From Lachnospiraceae bacterium (lineage in GTDB: Bacteria; Bacillota; Clostridia; Lachnospirales; Lachnospiraceae), in contig JAGBCB010000038.1 of the NCBI GenBank assembly GCA_017938145.1, forward strand, positions 1 to 37,226: a DNA stretch of 37,226 bases, written 5' to 3'. Positions within the stretch are counted from its first letter, which is position 1. The number at the start of each line of letters is the position of its first letter. Positions 17,495-24,739 of this stretch are shown piece after piece. The position numbers and the translations under genes are program-made. The notes under the pieces are model-generated. The model was not told the origin of the DNA. It worked only from the letters and a program-made list of their open reading frames with translations, and ran no database searches.

Positions 17495-17977
17495 ATGGCA
17501 AAGAAAATGGAGAAAACAAATGTAATGCGCTTACTGGACCAGAAAAAGGTTCCTTATGAGAGTTATTGTTATATAGATGCGGCAACTACCGTAGGTACCG
17601 AGGTGGCGGCGGTGCTTGGTCAGGACCCGAATCAGGTATTTAAAACCCTGGTAACGGTGGGTGGAAAAACAAAGCAGAATTTTGTATTTGTTATTCCGGT
17701 AAATAGAGAGCTTGATTTAAAGAAGGCGGCAAACGCTGTTGGTGAAAAGAGTATTGAAATGATTAAATCTAAGGAATTACTGCCACTGACAGGATATATC
17801 CACGGCGGTTGTTCTCCTATCGGAATGAAGAAGTTTTTCACTACTACGGTGCATGAGAGTGCAAAGAATTTTGGAACCATTTTCTTTAGCGGCGGTAAAA
17901 TCGGATATCAGGTGGAAGTGAGTCCGGAGGATTTAGGGAAGATGATTCGGTTTGAATATGCGGATTTGTGTGAGTAG
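17495..17977 (+). CDS. ybaK: Cys-tRNA(Pro)/Cys-tRNA deacylase, YbaK/EbsC family
   Basis: A 160-residue editing protein that hydrolyses mischarged Cys-tRNA(Pro). Family features are the N-terminal TNVMRLLDQKKVPYE, the strand VFKTLVTVG, the catalytic-lysine-like VNRELDLKKAA, and the C-terminal HGGCSPIGMKK loop. GGGGAGA upstream selects ATG 17495; an in-frame GTG at 17441 lacks a good ribosome site. It is the first of a run of seven close genes, although its function has no obvious link to them. Confidence 0.92.
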   Translation: MAKKMEKTNVMRLLDQKKVPYESYCYIDAATTVGTEVAAVLGQDPNQVFKTLVTVGGKTKQNFVFVIPVNRELDLKKAANAVGEKSIEMIKSKELLPLTGYIHGGCSPIGMKKFFTTTVHESAKNFGTIFFSGGKIGYQVEVSPEDLGKMIRFEYADLCE

Positions 17978-18003
17978 ACCGGTTAATATGAGGAGAAAAT
18001 AGT

Positions 18004-19212
18004 TTGAGTGATATCATTTTAAAGAAACCAACAATAGAATATGCTGACGACATCATGCAGCTTCGTCAGGAAATCATCGATGCCAACGACCCGGATGCTT
18101 TTGCGGGCTGTGGCAATTTGGAGGAGTGCAAAACGGCACAGGAGTGGATTGACCGGATTACCATGATGGAAAATCCGGAAACCTGTCCGGAAGGCAGAGT
18201 GTCCTCCAATATGTTTATTGCCGTCCGTCTTTCGGATAACAAAATTGTTGGTGTGATTGATTTGCGCCATCATCTGGGAAATCCGGTGCTTCGGGAATGG
18301 GGCGGTCACTTTGGTTATATTGTGCGCCCCGGCGAGCGTGGAAAAGGCTATGCCAAGGAAATGGTGCGGCAGAATTTAATCAACTGCAAAGAGCTTGGTT
18401 TACATAAGGTGATGATTACCTGTAACAGAAATAATATTGCCAGCGAGAAAACCATACTTGCCAACGGCGGTGTGTTTGAAAAAGAAGTCCTGGTAGACGG
18501 GGAGTATACCAAGCGGTTCTGGGTGACGATTACAGAGAGTTTGCTGGAAACCACACAAAATACCAGAGAGTTGGGCGGGTATGTGATTCGTGACGGCCTG
18601 GCGACCAGACGGAATTCTTTGTGGAGAAGCGATGTGCAAAACTATCCTTGTGAAGAAGATGTTGCGCTATTGAAGGAGCGTGGAATCACCACCATAATTG
18701 ATTTAAGAGGCGATAAGGATATTGCAAGAAAACCAAGTGGTTTTGCTAACGTGGAAGGCTTTACTTATATCAATTGCCCGATAATAGAGGGCAGTGGTGT
18801 TCCGGAATCGGTAGAGAAAGTGCCGGTAAGCTATTTGGCAATTGCACAGGCAGAGAATATGCCGAAGGTGTTTCAAGCAATTGCGAATGCGAAGAGTGGA
18901 GTAATGTTTAACTGCACCGCGGGAAAGGACAGAACCGGCGTGGTTTCTGCAATTCTGCTTTTGCATGCAGGGGTAAGTGATGCGGATATTATCGAAAACT
19001 ATGTACTGACCAGAGAATATGGCAGGGAGCGTCTGGAACTGGTACATAAGAACTTTCCGGAGGTGGATATGAATATTGTGACACCGAGGGCATGGTTTAT
19101 GGAGGAGTTTTTAAGGTTGTTCAGAGAGAAGTTCGGGACGACGGAAAGCTATTTTAAGGGGCTTGGATTTGAGGCAGAGGAGATAGAAAGAATCAGAAAG
19201 AAACTGGTTTGA
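18004..19212 (+). CDS. GNAT acetyltransferase fused to a tyrosine-phosphatase-like domain
   Basis: A 402-residue fusion. Residues 1-178 are a GNAT domain of the RimJ-like type; the acetyl-CoA loop is RPGERGKGYAKEMV (about 109-122), followed by HKVMITCNRNNIAS. Residues 185-402 are a bacterial tyrosine/lipid phosphatase domain (Y_phosphatase3 type): IIDLRGDKD, then the P-loop CTAGKDRTG with nucleophile C304 and R310. The residue before the nucleophile is Asn rather than the usual His. The start is TTG 18004 behind AGGAG; no in-frame ATG is available. The reading frame is continuous through the join. Substrates of both domains are unknown. Confidence 0.85.
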   Translation: MSDIILKKPTIEYADDIMQLRQEIIDANDPDAFAGCGNLEECKTAQEWIDRITMMENPETCPEGRVSSNMFIAVRLSDNKIVGVIDLRHHLGNPVLREWGGHFGYIVRPGERGKGYAKEMVRQNLINCKELGLHKVMITCNRNNIASEKTILANGGVFEKEVLVDGEYTKRFWVTITESLLETTQNTRELGGYVIRDGLATRRNSLWRSDVQNYPCEEDVALLKERGITTIIDLRGDKDIARKPSGFANVEGFTYINCPIIEGSGVPESVEKVPVSYLAIAQAENMPKVFQAIANAKSGVMFNCTAGKDRTGVVSAILLLHAGVSDADIIENYVLTREYGRERLELVHKNFPEVDMNIVTPRAWFMEEFLRLFREKFGTTESYFKGLGFEAEEIERIRKKLV

Positions 19213-19243
19213 GTTTTAGAAATGATATTAGGAGGACCTTTTG

Positions 19244-20143
19244 ATGGCACGGTTTGACAACTTTAAATTTCAGGTACAGAAAAAGAAAAAACTTCGTGTG
19301 ATATTAGACACCGACGCTGCCTGTGAAGCAGACGATCCTTTTGCCATTGTACATGCATTGCTGACACCAAGATTTCATGTAAAAGGCATTATTGCGGAGT
19401 TGTTTAACAATGAAGGCGGCGGGGAATCCGTGGACCAGAGTTATGAAGTAATCCAAAAGATTTTAGGGCTGATGAAAATTGAGGATGTGCCGGTATTGCA
19501 CGGTTCTTATCGGAAGCTGGCAAAGGAAGAGGATGTGTTAGTTTCTGAGGGCGCGGATTTTATCATTGAGGAAGCACGTAAAGAGAGTACAGAGCCGCTG
19601 TATGTGCTTTGCATGGGTGCTCTTACCAATGTGGCGATTGCTTTGAATAAGGCGCCGGACATTGCGGATAAATTTATCTGCATCTGGATTGGCGGCGGCT
19701 TCTATCCAAACGGTGGCTGGGAGTTTAATTTGTTTAATGATATTAATGCAGCCAATGCGGTGTTTAAATCCAAGGTGGAGCTTTGGCAGGTGCCGATGGA
19801 AACCTACTGCACCATGCAGGTGGGTTATGCGGAGCTTCAGCAGAAGGTGCGTCCATGCGGCGAAATCGGTAAATTCCTGTTTGAACAGATGACGGAGTAT
19901 GGCATGCGGGCTGACTGGGTGGCAGGAGAGAGCTGGTCCTTGGGAGATTCTCCGAGCGTGGCGCTGGCATTGAATCCGGGCTGTGGTTGGAGCATTAGGA
20001 GAAAAGCTCCGGTATTTGATAAGGAAGGTCACTATGTGTACTGCGATTCCAATAGGGAAATTAGAGTATATAAACGTGTAGATTCCAGATATGTACTGGA
20101 AGATTTGTTCTGTAAATTGGCGATTTTTGCAGAGAAAAATTAA
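19244..20143 (+). CDS. Inosine/uridine-preferring nucleoside hydrolase family protein
   Basis: A 299-residue cytoplasmic nucleoside hydrolase, which splits ribonucleosides into base and ribose. The calcium-binding N-terminus is DTDAACEADDPFA (about 22-34), a variant of the usual DTDxGxDD because extra residues sit between the acids. GALTNVAIAL and the FNLFNDINAA segment, which carries the substrate-ribose Asn/Asp pair, are conserved. This variant subfamily may act on a modified ribosyl compound. GGAGG at 19231-19235 supports ATG 19244 over TTG 19241. It lies in the seven-gene run next to a phosphatase. Confidence 0.87.
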   Translation: MARFDNFKFQVQKKKKLRVILDTDAACEADDPFAIVHALLTPRFHVKGIIAELFNNEGGGESVDQSYEVIQKILGLMKIEDVPVLHGSYRKLAKEEDVLVSEGADFIIEEARKESTEPLYVLCMGALTNVAIALNKAPDIADKFICIWIGGGFYPNGGWEFNLFNDINAANAVFKSKVELWQVPMETYCTMQVGYAELQQKVRPCGEIGKFLFEQMTEYGMRADWVAGESWSLGDSPSVALALNPGCGWSIRRKAPVFDKEGHYVYCDSNREIRVYKRVDSRYVLEDLFCKLAIFAEKN

Positions 20144-20160
20144 AGGAGAATTTAACAAAT

Positions 20161-20814
20161 ATGAAAGCGGTTGTGTTTGATATGGACGGTCTGATGTTTG
20201 ATACGGAGCGGGTAGCAATTCTTGCATGGGACTATGCCGGAGAAAAGATGGGCCTTGGAAAAGCAGGATACATGGTTTATAAAACTCTTGGAGTAACGGT
20301 AAATGCATCCAACCAAATTTGGATTGAGGAGTTTGGTGACCGGTATAACGAAGAAGAACTTTGGAAGTACACCAGGGAGTTTAACAACGACTTCTACGCA
20401 AAGAATAAGGTTCCGGTAAAGAAGGGCTTGTATGTGTTACTGGATTATTTAAAGGCAAACGGTTACAAGCTGGCGGTGGCTTCTTCTACAAGTAAGCGCG
20501 GTGTAGAACGTAACTTGAAAAGTGCAGGAGTACTGGAGTATTTTGATGCTGTAATCTGCGGTGATATGGTAGAAAAGTCCAAGCCGGAACCGGAAATTTA
20601 TTTGAAGGCTTGTGAGGCACTTGGCGTGAATCCTGCAGAAACTTTGGCACTGGAGGATTCCAGAAACGGCTTACTTTCTGCACACAGAGCAGGTATGAAG
20701 GTAATTATGGTGCCGGATTTATGGGAAGCGGATGAAGAAGTAAAGAGCTTTCTGTGGAACATGTGTAACGATTTGGAAGAGGTAAAGGAATTTTTGGAGG
20801 TGCAGAATGTTTAA
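20161..20814 (+). CDS. HAD family phosphatase, beta-phosphoglucomutase-like
   Basis: A 217-residue HAD subfamily I enzyme. Motif I is FDMDGLMFDTE with D7 and D9, motif II is VASSTSKRG, the lysine is in KSKPEPEIY and motif IV is LALEDSRNGLLSA. The four-helix cap lies between about residues 15 and 80. It probably dephosphorylates a small sugar phosphate or nucleotide. AAAGGAG precedes ATG 20161. Its end overlaps the next gene by eight bases, so the two are probably translated together. Confidence 0.9.
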   Translation: MKAVVFDMDGLMFDTERVAILAWDYAGEKMGLGKAGYMVYKTLGVTVNASNQIWIEEFGDRYNEEELWKYTREFNNDFYAKNKVPVKKGLYVLLDYLKANGYKLAVASSTSKRGVERNLKSAGVLEYFDAVICGDMVEKSKPEPEIYLKACEALGVNPAETLALEDSRNGLLSAHRAGMKVIMVPDLWEADEEVKSFLWNMCNDLEEVKEFLEVQNV

Positions 20815-21928
20815 TCGACATGATATTTCACGAAATGCCTGCCAGTTGTTTGGCGGTCAGGCAAGCTGTGGTTATGATTGGTGGTGGCATTCTTTTACCG
20901 GTTTTCATGCAGAAACTGGAGAGAAAAAGGCTTTTTTTATTGAGTTTTTCTTGTGTAATCCGGCAACTGGACAGAAGGAACCTGTTTTCGGGCAACTGCC
21001 GGAAAATCAAAAAAATGGTGTGAAACCATCTTATCTGATGGTGAAAGCCGGAGCCTGGGGCGAAGATGCGGCACAGTTGCACCGATTCTTTGGATGGAAG
21101 CAGATAAAGGTGGCACATTCTGTTCCTTATCGTGTAGGTGCTGCGGACTGCTATGTGGATGAAACGAAGACCTATGGACATGTGCAGGTGACAAAGGAAG
21201 AAGTAAACGAGCATCCGGAATATATGTGTGGTTCCGGTGAAATGTTCTGGAATCTAAAAATGAAGAAGAAGGTAGCTTTTAACGTGGGTTATGGAGCTGG
21301 TAGTTTGTTCCGCAGATTGCAGTTGTTTGAGATGTTCTGGCATGCGGAGGGTATGAAAACGCTGTATTCCGGTGAGATTATCTGGAATGGAGAAAAGTAT
21401 TTGGTAAAACCGGAAACCTGCTATGGTTATGCTGACAAAAACTGGGGCAAGGATTTCACATCTCCGTGGGTGTGGTTATCTTCCAGTAACCTGACAAGTA
21501 AGCTAACCGGGAGAAAACTAAAAAACAGTGTTTTTGACATTGGAGGCGGTTGCCCTAAGGTTGGTCCGATTGCATTAAAGAGGAAGCTGCTTTCTGCCTT
21601 CTGGTATGAGGGGCAGGAATATGAATTCAACTTCTCTAAGTTCTGGACTTTTACAAGAACAAAGTTTTATTGTCGGGAAACGGATGAAGAAATTCTTTGG
21701 CATGTAGAGCAGAAAACCTGGCGGAACTGCATGGTAACGGATATTTCCTGCAGAAAGAAAGATATGCTTCTTGTGAATTATGAAGCGCCAAACGGAATGA
21801 AGCAGCATAATCGTCTTTGGAATGGCGGTAACGGAGTTGGTACTGTAAAGCTTTACCGGGACGGTAAGCTGGTAGATGTGATTCTTGCAGAAAACGTTGG
21901 CTGTGAGTATGGAGAATATGAGGGGTAA
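20807..21928 (+). CDS. Tocopherol-cyclase-like (VTE1-type) protein
   Basis: A 373-residue soluble protein without signal peptide. The segment CYGYADKNWGKDFTSPWVWL (about 205-224) resembles the YAEKNWG-type signature of the tocopherol cyclase family, and the aromatic-rich beta strands around it (GYDWWWHSF, EMFWNLKM) fit that lipocalin-like double-domain fold. Plants use this fold to close the chromanol ring; clostridial homologues have no known substrate and this organism is unlikely to make tocopherol. It overlaps the HAD gene and is followed after two bases by a P-loop kinase. Family assignment is by motif only. Confidence 0.62.
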   Translation: MFNRHDISRNACQLFGGQASCGYDWWWHSFTGFHAETGEKKAFFIEFFLCNPATGQKEPVFGQLPENQKNGVKPSYLMVKAGAWGEDAAQLHRFFGWKQIKVAHSVPYRVGAADCYVDETKTYGHVQVTKEEVNEHPEYMCGSGEMFWNLKMKKKVAFNVGYGAGSLFRRLQLFEMFWHAEGMKTLYSGEIIWNGEKYLVKPETCYGYADKNWGKDFTSPWVWLSSSNLTSKLTGRKLKNSVFDIGGGCPKVGPIALKRKLLSAFWYEGQEYEFNFSKFWTFTRTKFYCRETDEEILWHVEQKTWRNCMVTDISCRKKDMLLVNYEAPNGMKQHNRLWNGGNGVGTVKLYRDGKLVDVILAENVGCEYGEYEG

Positions 21929-21930
21929 GC

Positions 21931-22431
21931 ATGGAGCGTATTTTAATTATCGGTGGCAACGGCAGCGGAAAAACCACCTTTGCCAAGTCACTGGCAGAAA
22001 AAACAGGTCTTCCTTTGGTGCATCTGGATTCTTTGTACTGGAAGGATAATTGGGAGAGTGTTGGCAGGGAAGTGTTTGATGCCCGCTTAGAGCAGGAACT
22101 GAATAAGCCAAAGTGGATTTTGGACGGCAACATGAACCGGACCCTGCCTCATCGGTTAAAGTACTGCGATACTGTATTTTACTTGGACTTTTCCTCTTTT
22201 GCCTGCCTAATTGGTGTGATTTCCAGAACCATAAAATTCTACGGAAAAACCAGACCGGATATGGGACCAAACTGCCCGGAAAAGATTTCCCTTGGCTTTT
22301 ATAAAGAGGCTTTTTTGTATAACAAAAAGTTTCGGGAAAAGTACTATGGTTTCATGGAAGAACATCCGGAAATAAAGTGGGTTGTATTAAGAAACCGGCG
22401 GCAGGCAAAACAATATTTGAAAGAAAGTTAA
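21931..22431 (+). CDS. P-loop kinase, adenylate-kinase/FlaR-like
   Basis: A 166-residue P-loop NTPase. The Walker A motif GGNGSGKTT is at residues 8-16, and HLDSLYWKDNW and WILDGNM are typical of the topology-modulation (FlaR) or adenylate-kinase-like group of COG0563. No complete NMP-kinase lid is seen. The acceptor is unknown; the neighbouring nucleoside hydrolase and HAD phosphatase suggest a small phosphorylated metabolite. The start lies two bases after the preceding stop, with GGGG before ATG. Confidence 0.85.
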   Translation: MERILIIGGNGSGKTTFAKSLAEKTGLPLVHLDSLYWKDNWESVGREVFDARLEQELNKPKWILDGNMNRTLPHRLKYCDTVFYLDFSSFACLIGVISRTIKFYGKTRPDMGPNCPEKISLGFYKEAFLYNKKFREKYYGFMEEHPEIKWVVLRNRRQAKQYLKES

Positions 22432-22446
22432 AAGGAGAATTAACAA

Positions 22447-22626
22447 ATGGATATCTTCGCAGAACAGCAGTACATCGTAGAACGTCTGGATGGCGATTAC
22501 GCTTATTTGAAAAATATGAACAGTCCGGAGGATGATTTGAAATGTGTAGCAAGAGCTTTGTTACCGGAGGTTGGCGAAGGATCAAAACTCCGCTACGAAA
22601 TGATGTCTTACGAAGTGATAGAATAA
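22447..22626 (+). CDS. DUF3006-like small protein
   Basis: A 59-residue acidic protein reading MDIFAEQQYIVERLDGDYAY at its start and ending RYEMMSYEVIE. The pattern of a short beta strand, (E)RLDGDYAYL, and a LLPEVGEGSKL turn matches DUF3006-type proteins, for which no function is known. AAAAGGAG at about 22430-22437 precedes ATG 22447, and a strong terminator starts three bases after the stop, so it is the last gene of the run. Confidence 0.78.
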   Translation: MDIFAEQQYIVERLDGDYAYLKNMNSPEDDLKCVARALLPEVGEGSKLRYEMMSYEVIE

Positions 22627-22628
22627 GT

Positions 22629-22655
22629 AAAGGGGCTGAACAAAGCCCCTTTTTT
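22629..22655 (+). terminator. Terminator between convergent genes
   Basis: A 9-bp stem (AAAGGGGCT at 22629-22637 with AGCCCCTTT at 22644-22652), 6-base loop and six T. The A/T flanks on both sides let it serve both the plus-strand run and the convergent superoxide dismutase gene. Confidence 0.92.
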
Positions 22656-22659
22656 GATG

Positions 22660-23160
22660 TTAATAAGTCTGTGCTACAATAGTTCCGCAGGCAATTTTTG
22701 CTCCGGAATTTCCTGCCGGTTGTGTGGTAAAATCATCCGGCATGGCATGTATCACCACGGTTCTGCCGATAATCTCACCAACAGAAAAGCGGGAGGTTAA
22801 GAAAGTGGAAAAGGCATATCCGTTGGCGCTAAATATCGGTGACAGATCTCCGGCATGATACGGATGGTTGCAGTTGTACGGGTTATAGTGGGTCAGTGTA
22901 TCTGCAAACGGGTCTGCAAAATTTCCGGTACACCGGCTGCCACTGTGGATATGAAAACCAAACACCGGATTGGTGCAAGGAGAAGTTCCGGTTGGAAGTC
23001 CGGAAAATTCGGCGGCAATCAGTGTTCCGTAGGCAGTCTGGTAAAAACGAACTTCTCCGTAAATTCCCGGGTAAGCGTTATTTCCCCGGACAATGGCAGT
23101 AGCCCGTGGCGAAGTACCGAGTAAAGCAGCAAAATAAGAAAGTCGGTTTCTATTCGGCAT
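22660..23160 (-). CDS. sodC: Cu-Zn superoxide dismutase
   Basis: A 166-residue Cu-Zn SOD without signal peptide, so apparently cytoplasmic. All metal ligands can be mapped: H70 and H72 (GFHIH), bridging H91 (HYNP), H99, H102 and D105 (YHAGDL), and H138 (VVIH). The structural disulfide pair is C77 and C158. The active-site Arg of the GNSGAR block is Lys (K155), which would lower or alter superoxide attraction. It lies 48 bases downstream of a MerR regulator on the same strand and probably shares its promoter. The ribosome site (AAGG) is weak. Confidence 0.92.
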   Translation of the reverse strand: MPNRNRLSYFAALLGTSPRATAIVRGNNAYPGIYGEVRFYQTAYGTLIAAEFSGLPTGTSPCTNPVFGFHIHSGSRCTGNFADPFADTLTHYNPYNCNHPYHAGDLSPIFSANGYAFSTFLTSRFSVGEIIGRTVVIHAMPDDFTTQPAGNSGAKIACGTIVAQTY

Positions 23161-23208
23161 AGAGATACCTTTTTAGACGTTGTTATTCTCACTATATGCA
23201 GATTTATT

Positions 23209-23940
23209 TTAACGTTTACAGTAAACCTGAATTGCTTCTGCGGTAAACTCAGCAGTGCCTTCTCCGCCGTAGTTATTAATATTTTCCGTCATTTCTCCAC
23301 CGGCGGCATACATCTGCCCAAGACCGGAAAGAATTTCCGGGGTACAGTTATAAAAGTGCTCGGTAATGTAGGCACGTAGCTCAGCAACTTTTGCTTGAAC
23401 AGCCTCGTCGGATGGCTCTAAAGAAAGCATCTTACCTATCTCAGCAAAAATATTCATCATTCCGATGCCAAGGCTCTTTTCATCCTCCTTGGTGCGACCT
23501 TTACTCTTTTCTTCATATTCCTTGTAGGCAGTGGTAGAGCCGTAGCTTTCCTTAGCCTGCTTTGCGTAGTCATCCATTTTCTTTGTGTCAAATGCTTTAA
23601 AATCCATTATTTTTTTCACTCCTGTTGTTTGAATTCCTCTGGCGAGGTTGATTAAATTTTCTAAATGTTCTTTTTTCATGGTAAGTAGCTCAATTTGCTG
23701 CTCCAATGCTTTGTTGCGTTCAAAATTCGGACTGTCAAGAATTTCTTTGATATCCTTGAGCGGAAATTCCAGTTCTTTAAAAAACAAAATGCATTGCAGG
23801 CGCTCCAGAGCATTGTCGTCGTACAAACGGTAACCGGCTTCCGTAGTGGTTGTAGGAGTCAGCAACCCGATGGCGTCGTAATGATGCAGGGTGCGGACAC
23901 TGATTCCGACAAGTTTGCTTACTTCGTGCACAGTTTTCAT
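23209..23940 (-). CDS. MerR family regulator with TipAS-like effector domain
   Basis: A 243-residue activator. The N-terminal winged helix reads EVSKLVGISVRTLHHYDAIG (about 5-24), followed by the MerR wing GYRLYDDNALERLQ and a dimerisation coiled coil (about 75-110). Residues 120-243 resemble the TipAS drug-binding domain: YGSTTAYKEYEEKSKG, and near the end a GLGQMYAA-type helix. Members respond to bulky antibiotics or unknown ligands. AAGGAGGTGA gives ATG 23940; a GTG nine bases upstream lies inside the ribosome site. An operator in its own 19-base promoter spacer indicates autoregulation, and sodC follows. Confidence 0.92.
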   Translation of the reverse strand: MKTVHEVSKLVGISVRTLHHYDAIGLLTPTTTTEAGYRLYDDNALERLQCILFFKELEFPLKDIKEILDSPNFERNKALEQQIELLTMKKEHLENLINLARGIQTTGVKKIMDFKAFDTKKMDDYAKQAKESYGSTTAYKEYEEKSKGRTKEDEKSLGIGMMNIFAEIGKMLSLEPSDEAVQAKVAELRAYITEHFYNCTPEILSGLGQMYAAGGEMTENINNYGGEGTAEFTAEAIQVYCKR

Positions 23941-23977
23941 GGAAGTCACCTCCTTGATAAAGAGTTTCGGACATGAT

Positions 23978-23995
23978 TTATATCAGCTGATATAA
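23978..23995 (-). promoter_or_regulatory. 18-base perfect palindrome in the merR leader
   Basis: TTATATCAG followed by CTGATATAA, a perfect dyad between the merR promoter and its ribosome site. It is separate from the MerR operator. It may bind a second repressor or form an RNA hairpin in the leader. Confidence 0.65.
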
Positions 23996-23997
23996 CC

Positions 23998-24028
23998 AGT
24001 ATAAACTATAACGTAACGTGAGAGTCAA
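23998..24028 (-). promoter_or_regulatory. MerR-type promoter and operator
   Basis: On the minus strand, TTGACT (24028-24023) and TATACT (24003-23998) are separated by 19 bases, the overlong spacer characteristic of MerR-activated promoters. The spacer region holds a 21-base imperfect palindrome at 24005-24025 (arms ACT.T.ACGT and ACGT.A.AGT, two mismatched pairs). It drives merR and probably sodC. Confidence 0.88.
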
Positions 24029-24056
24029 GAGGGAGTTTCAAAAATATTATTGAGAG

Positions 24057-24084
24057 TTTACATTTAGAGGTAATGTGGTAAAAT
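24057..24084 (+). promoter_or_regulatory. Possible promoter of the flavin reductase gene
   Basis: TTTACA at 24057-24062 and TAAAAT at 24079-24084 with a 16-base spacer, 50 bases before the start codon. It is divergent from the MerR promoter, about 30 bases away. Confidence 0.5.
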
Positions 24085-24133
24085 ATAGGCTGGAAAATGG
24101 AGCTATTTACAATAAGTGAAGGAGAGAATTACC

Positions 24134-24694
24134 ATGAGAAAAAATTTCGGAGCAAAACCATGTACCTACCCACAGCCGGTGTTTATTATCGGCACCTATG
24201 ACGAAAACGGTACCCCGGATGCCATGAATGCAGCCTGGGGCGGCATTTCTGAAGAAAAAGAGATTACGATTTGTGTGGATTCTACCCACAAAACAGTAAA
24301 GAACTTTATGAAAACAGGTGCCTTCACCGTCAGCATGGCAACCGCAGACTATATGACAGAATGTGATTATGTTGGCGTGGTTTCTGCCAACAATGTACCG
24401 GATAAGGTGGCAAAAGCGGGATTCCATGTAATGAAGTCCGAATTTGTCAATGCGCCGTTGTTTGAGGAACTTCCTATGGCATTGGAGTGCAAAGTCATCA
24501 GCTATGACGAAGAATCCTGCCGTCTGGTAGGCGAGATTGTAAATGTCAGTGCGGATGAAAGTGTGCTGAATGAAAATGGAAAGGTAGATCCGGCAAAACT
24601 TCGTCCGATTACCTATGATTCCATGAATCATACTTACCTTGTACTTGGCGAAAAGGTTGGAAATGCCTTTCGGGATGGTTTAAAATTGAAATAG
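24134..24694 (+). CDS. Flavin reductase family / FMN-binding split-barrel protein
   Basis: A 186-residue split-barrel flavoprotein of the flavin-reductase-like (DIM6/NTAB) family. The N-terminal strand PQPVFIIGTYDENGTPDAMNAAW and the later KTVKNFMKTGAFTVSMA are the FMN-binding blocks. The C-terminal part (GEIVNVSADESVL) is typical. Electron donor and acceptor are unknown. GGAGAG places the start at ATG 24134; an in-frame GTG at 24116 lacks a site. It is divergent from the MerR gene, and the intergenic operator could influence it too. Confidence 0.88.
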   Translation: MRKNFGAKPCTYPQPVFIIGTYDENGTPDAMNAAWGGISEEKEITICVDSTHKTVKNFMKTGAFTVSMATADYMTECDYVGVVSANNVPDKVAKAGFHVMKSEFVNAPLFEELPMALECKVISYDEESCRLVGEIVNVSADESVLNENGKVDPAKLRPITYDSMNHTYLVLGEKVGNAFRDGLKLK

Positions 24695-24739
24695 TGGGAA
24701 AACTAGAGATACAGTAATTTTAGAAGTGGAGTATACACA

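Noticed and set aside
19538-20308. Long open frame on the minus strand (256 codons)
   Set aside because: It is antisense to the nucleoside hydrolase and HAD genes, both of which have complete family motifs; no recognisable domain.
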